Assembly: GCF_900113875.1 (NCBI RefSeq)
Contig: NZ_FORA01000002.1
Location: 310,001-374,000, forward strand
Origin: Jannaschia pohangensis
Lineage (GTDB): Bacteria; Pseudomonadota; Alphaproteobacteria; Rhodobacterales; Rhodobacteraceae
Reading direction: 5' to 3'
Length of the DNA: 64,000 nucleotides
The position numbers were made by a program, and so were the translations under genes. Below the pieces are notes generated by a model, which saw only the letters and a program-made list of their open reading frames with translations, ran no database searches and was not told the origin of the DNA. This document shows, one piece after another, positions 33,735 through 42,399 of this stretch (position 1 is the first letter of the stretch; the number at the start of each line of letters is the position of its first letter).

Positions 33735-35738
33735 TCAGTCGGCCGCACGGGCCAGCGCCTCCAGCACGACCGCCTCGGTCAGAAGCTCGGGCAGCACGAT
33801 GCCGTCCGGCGCGCCAGGGCCGAAAACCTGATTGAACGGAATGCCGAACCGCCCGTTGGCGCGCAGGTATTCGGTGATCGTGTCGCTTGGACGGGTCCAG
33901 TCGGCCTGAAGTGCGGTCACCTGCGACAACGCCTCGGCCACCGCGCCCTGATCCAGGACAAGCCGCTTGTTGGCCTTGCAGGTGAGGCACCAATCGGCGG
34001 TGACATCGACGAAGACGACTTGGCCCGCGGCCACCTCATCGCGTACCCGATCCTCGGACCAGACATCCCAGCCGGTCGCAACCGAGGCGACCGCGACCGG
34101 TGCCGTGGGCACGACCATCGCGACGGCCAGCACGGCGGCAAGGCCCACCGATCCGACCAGAACCGGCCAGCGACGCAGGGCCAGCGCGGCGAACATCGCG
34201 GCGGCAAGACCGCTGACGGCCAGCGCCAGGGGCCAGCCCGCCGAGGCTGCAAGAACGCTGACCAACCAGACCGCCGTCAGCAGCAGCAGGCAAGCCAGAC
34301 CCGCCTGCACCGTCTTCATCCAGCGCCCCGGGCGGGGCAGCAACCGGATCAGCCCGGGCCAGACCGCCACGGCCAGATAGGGGGCCGACAACCCGAGCCC
34401 CATGGCCAGAAACACCGCCAGCACTTCGGTCGGGCCATGGGTCAGCGCATAGGTGACGGCGGTCCCGATGAAGGGCGCGGAGCAGGGCGTCGCCATGACG
34501 GCGGCAAAGGCCCCCGTGGCGAAATCGCCGCCAAGGCCCCCGCGGCTTTCGGTGCGGGCCATGCCGGTCATGGCCCCCGACCCGATTCCCACGGCAAAGA
34601 AGCCCAGCATATTGGCGGCGAACAGCACTATGAGGCCGATCATCAGCGCAAGGAACACGGGGTTCTGGAACTGGATGCCCCACCCCACGGCGACGCCCGC
34701 CGCACGAAGGGCGATCACCAGTCCCGACAGGACGGCGAAGAAGGCGAGGACACCGGCGACCGACGCAAGGAACCCTGCCCGGACCCGGGCCCGCGACTGG
34801 TCGGCCATGGCCAGCGCCGAGGTCAGCTTGATCGACAGAACCGGAAGGACGCAGGGCATGACGTTGAGGATCAGCCCGCCCAGCATCGCCACCAGCAGGA
34901 TGCCCCAGAGGCCGGTCCCGGTCGTGGGCCTTGCGGGCGGTGCGGCCCCGGGATCGGCGCGCAAGGTGGCCGCGCGGTCACCGTCCACCAGCGTCAGGTC
35001 CAGTGCGCCGTCACCCGGCGACAGGACCGGCAGGCGCGCCCAGAGGGTCTGACCCCCGTCCGCCAGCACGATTTCGGGCAGACCGAAGGCGGCGTAGTCG
35101 CCATGTTCCGGGAAGACGTCGACACCGCCGAATGACACCTCAGAGCGGGCCAGGAAGGTGAGCGCGGCGTCGTCCAAATGGACCTGCTCCAGGGTGATTC
35201 CCGCCTCCTCGCCCGTCTTTGGAACTTGCGCGATCCAGGTCGACAGCCGGTCGGCAGCGGCCATGTCGATGCCGCCCCCCCGAGGCAGGTCGAGCGTCAT
35301 GGACAGCGTTTCGGGGATGCAGACATCGGCGCAGACGAGGATATTCGCATCCAGGGACAGGCGCGCGGGCTTCCCCGCCTCGGTCAGCATCACGGTCAGG
35401 GGAAAGAGCACCTCTTGCCCATAGCCGAAGTTCTGAATCTCGAAGGCCTCGAACCGGGTGGGGGCGGGATAGGACAGGGTAACGGAGGCGATGTTCTCGC
35501 TGCCGTCCCAAGACAATTCCGGCGGCAATCCGACCTCGCCCGGCGACCGCCAATAGGTCTTCCATCCGTCATCGAGCGCGATGGCCAGGCCCGCCGAAAC
35601 GGTGCGGCCACCCGGCCCGACCCCGTCTTCGACCGAGATGATCTGTCCGCGCGACACGGCGCCCGCGGACACCGGCGATTCCGCCGCCCAGAGCGGTGCG
35701 GCAAGAATCGAAAAAAGGGCGACAAGTCGGGCAAACAT
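33735..35738 (-). CDS. DsbD-family thiol:disulfide interchange protein, ScsB-like
   Basis: The protein would carry electrons from cytoplasmic thioredoxin across the inner membrane to periplasmic partners. The 667-residue product has a signal peptide, an N-terminal periplasmic domain with the pair C136-A-D-V-C140 (followed by I-P-E, as in ScsB), and eight or so membrane segments with C296 in LNVMPCVLP and C419 in ATPCSAPF. The C-terminal thioredoxin-like domain has W-C-L-T-C at 583-587. All three cysteine pairs are present. It faces a DsbA-like gene on the other strand, suggesting a reductive ScsB-ScsC style pair. Confidence 0.92.
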   Translation of the reverse strand: MFARLVALFSILAAPLWAAESPVSAGAVSRGQIISVEDGVGPGGRTVSAGLAIALDDGWKTYWRSPGEVGLPPELSWDGSENIASVTLSYPAPTRFEAFEIQNFGYGQEVLFPLTVMLTEAGKPARLSLDANILVCADVCIPETLSMTLDLPRGGGIDMAAADRLSTWIAQVPKTGEEAGITLEQVHLDDAALTFLARSEVSFGGVDVFPEHGDYAAFGLPEIVLADGGQTLWARLPVLSPGDGALDLTLVDGDRAATLRADPGAAPPARPTTGTGLWGILLVAMLGGLILNVMPCVLPVLSIKLTSALAMADQSRARVRAGFLASVAGVLAFFAVLSGLVIALRAAGVAVGWGIQFQNPVFLALMIGLIVLFAANMLGFFAVGIGSGAMTGMARTESRGGLGGDFATGAFAAVMATPCSAPFIGTAVTYALTHGPTEVLAVFLAMGLGLSAPYLAVAVWPGLIRLLPRPGRWMKTVQAGLACLLLLTAVWLVSVLAASAGWPLALAVSGLAAAMFAALALRRWPVLVGSVGLAAVLAVAMVVPTAPVAVASVATGWDVWSEDRVRDEVAAGQVVFVDVTADWCLTCKANKRLVLDQGAVAEALSQVTALQADWTRPSDTITEYLRANGRFGIPFNQVFGPGAPDGIVLPELLTEAVVLEALARAAD

Positions 35739-35878
35739 GGCCTTTCAATATGTCCTCTGCGCCGCACCAGCGAGGGGGTGCCGCACAGAATGACGCGAAC
35801 GTGACCATCTGTCCCGCTTGCGCCCGCCCGCATCCGCGTCCAACCTGTCACGGACCCGTGACCGTACTGGAGCCCCGG

Positions 35879-36610
35879 ATGCCCCGTCTCGCCCCCCTCG
35901 CCATCGCCGCGGCCCTTGCCATGTCGCTGGCCGCCCCTGCCACGGCGCAGGACTTCACGCCCGAGGAAATCAAGCAGCTGGCCCTGCAGGCGATCCTGGA
36001 AAACCCCGAGATCGTGATGGAGGCCGTCGGCATCCTGCAGGCCCGCGACGCCGCCGAAGCCGAGGCGCAGGCGCAGGCCACCCTGGGCGACAACCGCGAC
36101 CTGCTGGAGCGCGACCCGAACGCCCCAGTCCTTGGCAACCCCGATGGCGATGTGACCGTGGTGGAGTTCTTCGACTACAATTGCCCCTATTGTCGGCGCG
36201 CCGGGGACGAGGTGGCCAAGCTGAAGGATGCCGATGACAACGTCCGGATCGTCTACCGCGAATGGCCGATCCTGGGCGAAGGGTCCGACTTTGCGGCACG
36301 GGCGGCGCTCGCCTCTCGGGCGCAGGACAAATACGGCGAATTCCACGAGGCGCTGATGGGCGCTCGGGGCCGGGTGGACGAGACATCGGTGCTGCAGATC
36401 GCCGTCGAAGTTGGTCTGGATCTCGACCGGCTGCGCGCCGACATGGAAGCCCCGGACGTGCAGGCGCATATCGACACGTCGATGCGGCTGGCACAGGAGC
36501 TGGGCTTTACCGGCACGCCCAGTTTCGTGATCGGCGACACCCGCGCCCCCGGCCTGATCGAGGCCGCGCGCATGATCGAACTGGTCGAAGCGGAGCGCAA
36601 CGGCGGCTAG
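35879..36610 (+). CDS. DsbA-family periplasmic thiol oxidoreductase (ScsC/Com1-like)
   Basis: A 243-residue secreted protein with signal peptide (LAPLAIAAALAMSLAAPATAQ). A helical N-terminal stalk of about 60 residues (IKQLALQAILENPEIVMEAV ...) follows, of the kind that makes ScsC-type proteins oligomeric, then a thioredoxin fold with active site N-C102-P-Y-C105. The cis-proline loop reads FTGTPSFVIG. It could isomerise or reduce disulfides with the divergent DsbD-like protein as electron donor. The frame is open upstream to 35696, but the signal peptide fixes the start at 35879. It overlaps the convergent thioesterase stop by 4 nt. Confidence 0.92.
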   Translation: MPRLAPLAIAAALAMSLAAPATAQDFTPEEIKQLALQAILENPEIVMEAVGILQARDAAEAEAQAQATLGDNRDLLERDPNAPVLGNPDGDVTVVEFFDYNCPYCRRAGDEVAKLKDADDNVRIVYREWPILGEGSDFAARAALASRAQDKYGEFHEALMGARGRVDETSVLQIAVEVGLDLDRLRADMEAPDVQAHIDTSMRLAQELGFTGTPSFVIGDTRAPGLIEAARMIELVEAERNGG

Positions 36611-37026
36611 ACCAGGCTGGCCCTGACCGGCACCATCGTGCCCAAGGCGGTCGCCACATGGGCACCGTCGTCCCCGTAGACATCGGCAGCCACCGCAATC
36701 AGGCGACGGCCCGGGCGCAGAACGCGGCCCTCGGCCACCAATTGCCCGCGCGCGGGGGCCAGAAGGGATATCCGAAATTCGCTGGTGACGACCTCCGCAT
36801 CGGGGTCCATCAGGGTGAGCGCGGCATAGCCGGCGGCGGAATCGGCCAACGCAAAGGTCAGCCCGGCGTGGCCAGCCCCCTGCTGCTGACTGCTGGCCTC
36901 GGTCACCTGCGCCTCGACCCGGACGCGGCCCGGTTCGACATGGGCCAGCGTCGCGCCAAGGGTGCGCATCAACCCCTGCTGTTCGAAACTCCGACGAATG
37001 CGCGCCCGCAACGCGTCGTCGGTCAC
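36607..37026 (-). CDS. PaaI-family hotdog thioesterase (second of two)
   Basis: A 139-residue hotdog-fold protein. The conserved substrate segment reads GAGHAGLTFALADSAAGYAAL, where typical PaaI enzymes have H-G-G-x-x-x-x-L-x-D. The Asp of the ADS motif is kept. It probably hydrolyses an acyl- or aryl-CoA. The GTG at 37026 forms a GTGA overlap with the upstream thioesterase stop, so it is chosen; ATG 37050 is an alternative giving 147 residues. Confidence 0.85.
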   Translation of the reverse strand: MTDDALRARIRRSFEQQGLMRTLGATLAHVEPGRVRVEAQVTEASSQQQGAGHAGLTFALADSAAGYAALTLMDPDAEVVTSEFRISLLAPARGQLVAEGRVLRPGRRLIAVAADVYGDDGAHVATALGTMVPVRASLV

Positions 37027-37535
37027 GGTCTGCCCGCCATGATGAGGCACGTCGTCGACCCGGTGGCATAGAGCTTGCCGTCCTCGACCCCCCGGATCAC
37101 ACCCTCGGCGACACCCGTGGATCGCCCGGCGTGGGACACGGTGCCGATCGCCTCGATCGCCATGCCGATGGGCAGGGCGCGGGTCACGTTCACCTTGTAT
37201 TCGAGGGTGGTGTAGTAACTGCCCTGCGGGACGCGGGTCATCACCGCACAGGCCATGCAGCTGTCCAGAAGGGTGCCGTACCAGCCGCCGTGAACCGTCC
37301 CGAGCGGGTTGCAGTGATCGAATGTCGGCGTGCCCGCGAAAACGACGCGTCCGGGGGCCACCTCGGTCACGCGGTAGTTCAGGAGCCGCCCGATGGGCGG
37401 TTGCGGCAGGGTGCCGTCGCGCACCGCCTCCATGAATTGCAGGCCGGACATCGACAGGACGGTGTCGCGGCTGGCCAATGCGTCAGGGCCGTTTGCATAG
37501 AACAGCGGCGGAAGATCGTCGGTTGTCTTGGTCAA
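37023..37535 (-). CDS. PaaI-family hotdog thioesterase (first of two)
   Basis: A 170-residue hotdog thioesterase. It has the N-terminal element SGLQFMEAVRDGTLPQPPI and the catalytic region NPLGTVHGGWYGTLLDSCMACAV with the HGG turn and the L-L-D-S Asp. Substrate is likely a CoA thioester. No ATG lies at the N-terminus; TTG 37535 is chosen because GGGGA sits five bases before it. TTG 37553 and ATG 37451 are other possibilities. It is coupled to a second, diverged hotdog gene. Confidence 0.87.
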   Translation of the reverse strand: MTKTTDDLPPLFYANGPDALASRDTVLSMSGLQFMEAVRDGTLPQPPIGRLLNYRVTEVAPGRVVFAGTPTFDHCNPLGTVHGGWYGTLLDSCMACAVMTRVPQGSYYTTLEYKVNVTRALPIGMAIEAIGTVSHAGRSTGVAEGVIRGVEDGKLYATGSTTCLIMAGRP

Positions 37536-37585
37536 GGTCGTCCCCGCAGGCAATCAGCCCGCGAAGACTAGCCGCATGGGCGGGG

Positions 37586-38443
37586 TCAGGCCACCCTGCT
37601 CAGTGCCGGTTCCGGGACCAGACCCAGGGCGGAACAGACATCGCGGGTCAGCTCCGGACGGTTGAGCGTGTAGAAGTGCAGATGCTCGCAACCTTCCTCG
37701 ACCAGACGGTCCGCCAGCTCCGCCGCCTGTGCAATCGCCAGCAGGTCGGCGCGGTCGTCCCGCAGCGCGACTTCGAAGGCGGCGGCCAGATCGTCGGGGA
37801 TATAGGCGCCGCAGCTGCGGGCGAATTTGGAGGCCTTGGTCCAATCCTCGATCGGCAGCAGACCGGGTACGATGGGCGCATCGATGCCCGCCTTTACGCA
37901 ACGGTCGCGGAACCGCAAGAAGCTGTCAGCATCGAAGAAGAACTGGCTGATCGCTTCGGAGGCCCCGGCGTCGATCTTGCGCTTGAGCCATGCGATATCG
38001 GCCTCGGCGCTGGCGGCTTCGGGGTGAACATCGGGATAGCAGCCGACACGAACGGTGAAATCCTCCTGAGCCAGCGCCGCGATCAACTCGACCGAATCGG
38101 CAAACCCGTCGGGATGGGGCACGAAGCCCTTGGCGCCCTTGGGCGGATCGCCCCGCAAGGCGACGATGTCGGTGACACCGGCGGCCTTGAAGCCGCGGGC
38201 GACCTCCAGCGTTTCCTCGCGGCTGGCATCGACGCAGGTCAGGTGTCCGGCCACGCGCAGGCCGAACTGCTTGCCCAGCGTCGCCACCGCTTCGCGCGTC
38301 AATTCGCGGGTGGTTCCGCCCGCGCCATAGGTGACGCTGACCCATTCGGGGGCAAGCGGAGCAAGAGTGTTGACGCAATCCCACAGGCGGAAGCTGCCTT
38401 CGAGGGACTTGGGCGGGAAGAATTCGAACGAAACGGTGGGCAT
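37586..38443 (-). CDS. metF: Methylenetetrahydrofolate reductase
   Basis: MetF reduces 5,10-methylene-THF to 5-methyl-THF with NADH and FAD, supplying methyl groups for methionine. The 285-residue product begins MPTVSFEFFPPKS, the universal MTHFR start, followed by VTYGAGGTTRE, VALRGDPPKGAKGF and ISQFFFDADSFLRF. ATG 38443 is selected because AAAGGA lies eight bases upstream; ATG 38452 would lie inside that ribosome-binding site. It is divergent from a MetR-type regulator. Confidence 0.95.
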   Translation of the reverse strand: MPTVSFEFFPPKSLEGSFRLWDCVNTLAPLAPEWVSVTYGAGGTTRELTREAVATLGKQFGLRVAGHLTCVDASREETLEVARGFKAAGVTDIVALRGDPPKGAKGFVPHPDGFADSVELIAALAQEDFTVRVGCYPDVHPEAASAEADIAWLKRKIDAGASEAISQFFFDADSFLRFRDRCVKAGIDAPIVPGLLPIEDWTKASKFARSCGAYIPDDLAAAFEVALRDDRADLLAIAQAAELADRLVEEGCEHLHFYTLNRPELTRDVCSALGLVPEPALSRVA

Positions 38444-38491
38444 GACAGGCATCCTTTGACGGTTGTCCTGTTGTGCCCTGTTCCGGTATCG

Positions 38492-38504
38492 TGAGACAGG
38501 CTCA
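38492..38504. promoter_or_regulatory. Candidate MetR operator between metF and metR
   Basis: The 100-nt divergent region contains TGAG-ACAGG-CTCA, a symmetric site of the LysR T-N11-A type, similar to the TGAA-N5-TTCA sites of MetR. Its position between the two starts fits joint control of metF and metR. No test beyond pattern matching is possible here. Confidence 0.5.
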
Positions 38505-38543
38505 TAATCTTCAACATCAACATGAGCGATCCGGGGATTGGAC

Positions 38544-39461
38544 ATGAAGCTGCATCTGGAATTCCGGCACCTGCGGACGATCCGCGCGATCCACGATTGC
38601 GGCGGGTTGGCGCGGGCAGCGGACCGGTTGAACATCACGCAGAGCGCGCTCAGCCATCAGGTCAAGAACCTGGAGGATCAGATCGGCGTCGAGCTGTTCG
38701 TGCGTCGCTCCAAGCCGATGAAGCTGTCGGCGGCCGGGCAGCGCCTGCTCAAGCTGGCGGATCAGGTGCTCCCTCAGGTCGAGGCGGTGGAGCAGGATTT
38801 TGCGGGCCTTCTGTCGGGCAAGACGGGTCGACTGCACATCGCCATCGAATGCCACGCCTGTTTCGAATGGCTGTTCCCTGTGCTGGAGCAGTTCCGCCGC
38901 GCCTGGCCCGAGGTCGACGTCGACATTCGCCCGGGCCTGCAATTCCAGGCCCTGCCCGCACTGGAGCGGGAGGAGGTGGACCTTGTCGTCTCCTCTGACC
39001 CCGACACGATCCCCGGCGTGGAATTCGCGCCGCTCTTCGACTATGAGCCGGTCTTTCTGGCGTCGTCGCAGCACCCTCTGGCGACGAAGCCCTTCATCGA
39101 AGCGCAGGATTTCATCGGCGAAACCCTCATCACCTATCCGGTGGAGCGGCCCCGCCTCGACGTCTTCAGCCAACTTCTGACCCCCGCCGGGGTCGAGCCC
39201 GCCGCCATCCGGCAAGTGGAGCTGACGGCAGTGATCCTGCTGCTGGTGGCGTCGAACCGGGGGGTCAGCGTGTTGCCCGATTGGGTGGTGCGCGAGGTGC
39301 GGTACAATTCCGACTACGTGACCCGGCCCCTGACCGAAAAGGGCCTGACCCGGCGTCTCTATGCAGCCGTGCGCGAGACGGACGCCGCCAAACCCTTCAT
39401 GGCCCACGTGCTGCGCCTGATGCGGACGGAACCGCTGAAACTGCAACGGCAACCCGCCTGA
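38544..39461 (+). CDS. metR: LysR-family regulator MetR
   Basis: A 305-residue LysR-type activator. The N-terminal winged helix-turn-helix reads LARAADRLNITQSALSHQVK followed by LEDQIGVELFVRR, the MetR-type recognition helix. The effector domain IECHACFEWLFPVLEQFR matches MetR, whose coactivator is homocysteine. Divergence from metF supports the call. The start ATG 38544 is preceded by GGGGA; the frame also has a TTG at 38538. Confidence 0.92.
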   Translation: MKLHLEFRHLRTIRAIHDCGGLARAADRLNITQSALSHQVKNLEDQIGVELFVRRSKPMKLSAAGQRLLKLADQVLPQVEAVEQDFAGLLSGKTGRLHIAIECHACFEWLFPVLEQFRRAWPEVDVDIRPGLQFQALPALEREEVDLVVSSDPDTIPGVEFAPLFDYEPVFLASSQHPLATKPFIEAQDFIGETLITYPVERPRLDVFSQLLTPAGVEPAAIRQVELTAVILLLVASNRGVSVLPDWVVREVRYNSDYVTRPLTEKGLTRRLYAAVRETDAAKPFMAHVLRLMRTEPLKLQRQPA

Positions 39462-39467
39462 GACCCC

Positions 39468-40067
39468 ATGCTCGACTTCCTGATCCAGATGATCGGCACG
39501 CGCCCGATCGAAATCACCGCCGTGCTGTGCGGCCTGGCCAACGTGATCCTGATCGTCCGGCGGTCGATCTGGAACTATCCCTTCGGCTTCCTCGTGGTCA
39601 TTCTCTATGCGCTGATATTCTTTGAATATCAGCTCTATAGCGACGCGCTGTTGCAGGTGTATTTCTTCTTCATCCAGATCTACGGCCTATGGAACTGGCT
39701 GCGTCACCGGCAGGATGACGGGCGGATCGTTGTCGAGGTGCTGACCCTGCGGGAACGGGCGATCTATGGCGCGGTCACGGTTGCGGGTTGGGCCACGCTC
39801 GCCACGCTGATGGGCCGCTACACCGACGCCTCCTTCCCCTGGTGGGACGGGGCCATCGCGGCGCTGTCGGTGCTGGCGCAATTCCTGCTGTCTCGGCGCA
39901 AGCTGGAGAACTGGGTTCTGTGGATTGCCGTCGACGTGCTGGCCATCGGCCTTTTCTGGATCAAGGGGCTGCAACCGACGGCGGCGCTTTACGGGGTGTT
40001 TCTGGTCCTGGCCACCATGGGCCTCCTGCAGTGGCTGCGGGCCTGGCGCGAACAGCGGCCCCTATGA
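39468..40067 (+). CDS. pnuC: Nicotinamide riboside/mononucleotide transporter PnuC
   Basis: PnuC is an inner-membrane facilitator for nicotinamide riboside. The 199-residue protein has about seven hydrophobic segments, the N-terminal NVILIVRRSIWNYPFGFL and LQVYFFFIQIYGLWNWLR, and the C-terminal W-V-L-W-I-A-V-D-V element typical of PnuC. Its TGA overlaps the nadR ATG (ATGA), coupling import with phosphorylation and adenylylation of the substrate. It follows metR by 6 nt. Confidence 0.94.
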   Translation: MLDFLIQMIGTRPIEITAVLCGLANVILIVRRSIWNYPFGFLVVILYALIFFEYQLYSDALLQVYFFFIQIYGLWNWLRHRQDDGRIVVEVLTLRERAIYGAVTVAGWATLATLMGRYTDASFPWWDGAIAALSVLAQFLLSRRKLENWVLWIAVDVLAIGLFWIKGLQPTAALYGVFLVLATMGLLQWLRAWREQRPL

Positions 40068-41041
40068 CGACGCGCGGTTTCCTTCTGGGAAAGTTCATGC
40101 CGCTGCATGCGGGCCACCTGTTCCTTATCGACGTCGCCGCGCGGCACGTGGACCAGCTGTCGGTGATGCTCTGCACAAGGGACGTCGAACCGATTGCCGC
40201 CGACCTGCGCGCGGGCTGGATGCGCGCCTCGCTGCCCCTGGGCGTCCGACTCCTCCACATGCACCGCGACATCCCGCAGGAACCCGCCGACCACCCCGAC
40301 TTCTGGGCGATCTGGCGGGCGGCGGTGCGCGAACACCACCCCGCGCCCATCGACGTCGTCTTCGGCTCCGAGCCCTATGTGGAGCCATTCGCCCGGGTGC
40401 TGGACGCCCGCCCCTTCCCGGTCGACATCGACCGGCAGACCGTGCCGATTTCGGCCACGGACATCCGCCTTGATCCGGCGGCGCATTGGCCGCATGTGCC
40501 GCCCGCCGTCCGTCCGCATTTCCAGCGGCGCATCTGCCTGATGGGGCCGGAAAGCTGCGGCAAGTCCACTCTGGCCGAGACGCTGGCCCACGATCTCGGC
40601 ACGCTGCACATCCCGGAACAGGGTCGCGCCTATGATGCGCTGTTCCGGCAGGGGGCCGACTGGACGCCGGACGATTTCACCGACCTGGCCCGGCGGCACA
40701 TGTCCGTAGCCGGGGCCATCGCGGCGCGCGCGGGGCCGGTACTGCCCGAGGATACCGACCTGCTTCAGACGATGATCTGGGCACGGTTCCTGCTGGGTCA
40801 TGTGCCGGAAGCCCTGCTGCGGGTGCTGGCCGAATTCGTGCCCGCCCACCTCTATCTGCTGATGACGCCCGATGTGCCCTGGGTGCAAGACGGCACCCGG
40901 TATCAGGTGGACCCGAGCGAGCGGCGCGCCTTCTTCGAGGAATGCAGGGCTCTCCTCGACCGGGTCGGGGCGTCCTATGTCGTGGTGAGCGGGCCCGACC
41001 ACGGCGATCGCCTGCGCCAGGCGCGCGCGGTCATAGCCTAG
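40064..41041 (+). CDS. nadR: NadR-like bifunctional NMN adenylyltransferase / nicotinamide riboside kinase
   Basis: The 325-residue protein joins a nucleotidyltransferase and a kinase. The N-terminal half has GKFMPLHAGH (9-18), the HxGH motif of NMN adenylyltransferases, and PISATDIR. The C-terminal half starts LMGPESCGKSTLAETLA with a P-loop near residue 160, typical of the ribosylnicotinamide kinase of NadR. There is no N-terminal DNA-binding domain, unlike enterobacterial NadR, so it is an enzyme only. With PnuC it forms an NAD salvage unit. It overlaps the convergent tetR stop by 4 nt. Confidence 0.93.
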   Translation: MTTRGFLLGKFMPLHAGHLFLIDVAARHVDQLSVMLCTRDVEPIAADLRAGWMRASLPLGVRLLHMHRDIPQEPADHPDFWAIWRAAVREHHPAPIDVVFGSEPYVEPFARVLDARPFPVDIDRQTVPISATDIRLDPAAHWPHVPPAVRPHFQRRICLMGPESCGKSTLAETLAHDLGTLHIPEQGRAYDALFRQGADWTPDDFTDLARRHMSVAGAIAARAGPVLPEDTDLLQTMIWARFLLGHVPEALLRVLAEFVPAHLYLLMTPDVPWVQDGTRYQVDPSERRAFFEECRALLDRVGASYVVVSGPDHGDRLRQARAVIA

Positions 41042-41607
41042 ATCAGGCGCAACGCCGCCGTCCGAAGCGTCTGATCGTCCATCCCGGACCGGGCCGCTGC
41101 CGACAGGCCCATCATCGCGACGGAAATCGCGCTGACCTCTGCCCGGGCGGTGTCCGCATCGGCCCCGAGCTCCATCGCCCGCGCCATCATGGCGGCCCGG
41201 CGCGCGGCGACGATCGCGCCCAGATCGTCGCGAAGGGCGCTGTCCCCGGTGCTGCCAAGGGTGCCGAGCACGAGGCACCCGACTCCGCCATCGCGCAGAT
41301 AGAGGTCCAGCGCCGCCAGCAGCACCCGACGCCGCAGATCGGCAAGATCCGACGCCCCGGATATCGCCTCCTCATAGACCTGACCGCTGGCCGCACCATA
41401 ACGTGCCACGGCCCGGTCAAAGAGCGCCCGCTTGGAACCATAGGCCGCGTAAAGGCTGGGCGGTTTGATCGCGAGCGCATCGCACAGGTCGGACACGGAC
41501 ACATCGTCATACCCCCGTCGGGCAAACGCCCGCAGGGCCAGATCGACGCCCGCCTCGGCATCGAAGGTGCGGGGACGGCCCCGGCAGGGTTTTTCTATAG
41601 GGGCCAC
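41038..41607 (-). CDS. TetR-family transcriptional regulator
   Basis: A 189-residue one-component regulator. The helix-turn-helix is AFARRGYDDVSVSDLCDALAI followed by SLYAAYGSKRALF, a standard TetR N-terminus. The C-terminal ligand domain is helical. The only start in frame after an upstream stop is GTG at 41605-41607. It is divergent from a GST gene across 78 nt containing operator-like inverted repeats, so it likely represses the GST and itself. Confidence 0.92.
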   Translation of the reverse strand: MAPIEKPCRGRPRTFDAEAGVDLALRAFARRGYDDVSVSDLCDALAIKPPSLYAAYGSKRALFDRAVARYGAASGQVYEEAISGASDLADLRRRVLLAALDLYLRDGGVGCLVLGTLGSTGDSALRDDLGAIVAARRAAMMARAMELGADADTARAEVSAISVAMMGLSAAARSGMDDQTLRTAALRLI

Positions 41608-41635
41608 TAATCAATCCTTGACGGCACAGCCTTTC

Positions 41636-41651
41636 TATAGCACCCGCTATA
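41636..41651. promoter_or_regulatory. Candidate TetR operator before the GST gene
   Basis: TATAGC-ACCC-GCTATA is a perfect 6-bp inverted repeat, and a related TTTCTATAG half-site recurs at 41592-41600 next to the tetR start. Two TTTCTATAG copies 40 bases apart between divergent genes are what a TetR regulator and its target would show. Confidence 0.65.
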
Positions 41652-41685
41652 CATATCTCTCAACCCCCACCCGAAAGGTCGCGTC

Positions 41686-42354
41686 ATGCAGTTCTATTTC
41701 CACACCACGCCCAATCCCTTCAAAGTCGCCCTGATGATCGAGGAACTGGGCCTGTCACCGGAGATCATCCCCGTCGACACCCGCAAGGGTGAGCAGCATG
41801 CACCCGATTTCCTGAAGGTGAACCCGAACGCCAAGCTGCCCGCGCTGGTCGACGGGTCGCAGGCCATTTTCGACTCCGGCGCGATCATCCTCTATCTTGC
41901 GCAGAAGCACGGAAAGTTCCTGCCCACCGGCGACGCGGCCATGGGCGAGGTCCTGTCGTGGTTCTTCTTCATCGCCTCGGGGATCGGTCCCTATTCGGGT
42001 CAGGCAGTGCATTTCACCCGCGTCCACAAGGACAGCGCCTATGCGACGAACCGCTATAGCAGGGAAATCGCCCGCCACTACAAGGTGCTCGACGACCGGC
42101 TGGGGGCGTCCGACTGGATCGGCGGTGCGGACTACGGCATCTGCGACATCGCCGCCTGGGGATGGGTCCGCGCGGCGGGCTTCGTGATGGAGGGTCAGGG
42201 AGGTCTGGCCAATTATCCGAACGTCCAGGCGTGGTTCGACCGCGTCAATGCCCGCCCCGCTGCGACCCGCGCCGACGAATACGCCAAGAAGTTCGAATTC
42301 AAGGCCGAGATGGACGAAGCCGCCATGCGCGCGATGTTCCCGCAGAACTTCTGA
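41686..42354 (+). CDS. Glutathione S-transferase family protein
   Basis: A 222-residue GST. The thioredoxin fold has FYFHTTPNPFKVALMIEELG, NPNAKLPALVDG and the D-S-G-A-I-I-L-Y-L segment for glutathione binding. The helical domain has YGICDIAAWGWV, the N-capping box region. It resembles the YfcG/Nu group in its NPNxKxPA loop. The divergent TetR gene suggests induction by a xenobiotic or stress ligand. AAAGGT lies upstream of the ATG. Confidence 0.92.
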   Translation: MQFYFHTTPNPFKVALMIEELGLSPEIIPVDTRKGEQHAPDFLKVNPNAKLPALVDGSQAIFDSGAIILYLAQKHGKFLPTGDAAMGEVLSWFFFIASGIGPYSGQAVHFTRVHKDSAYATNRYSREIARHYKVLDDRLGASDWIGGADYGICDIAAWGWVRAAGFVMEGQGGLANYPNVQAWFDRVNARPAATRADEYAKKFEFKAEMDEAAMRAMFPQNF

Positions 42355-42399
42355 TCCGATCTTGAGAACCCGCCCCGGGACCACCATCTCGGGGCGGTC

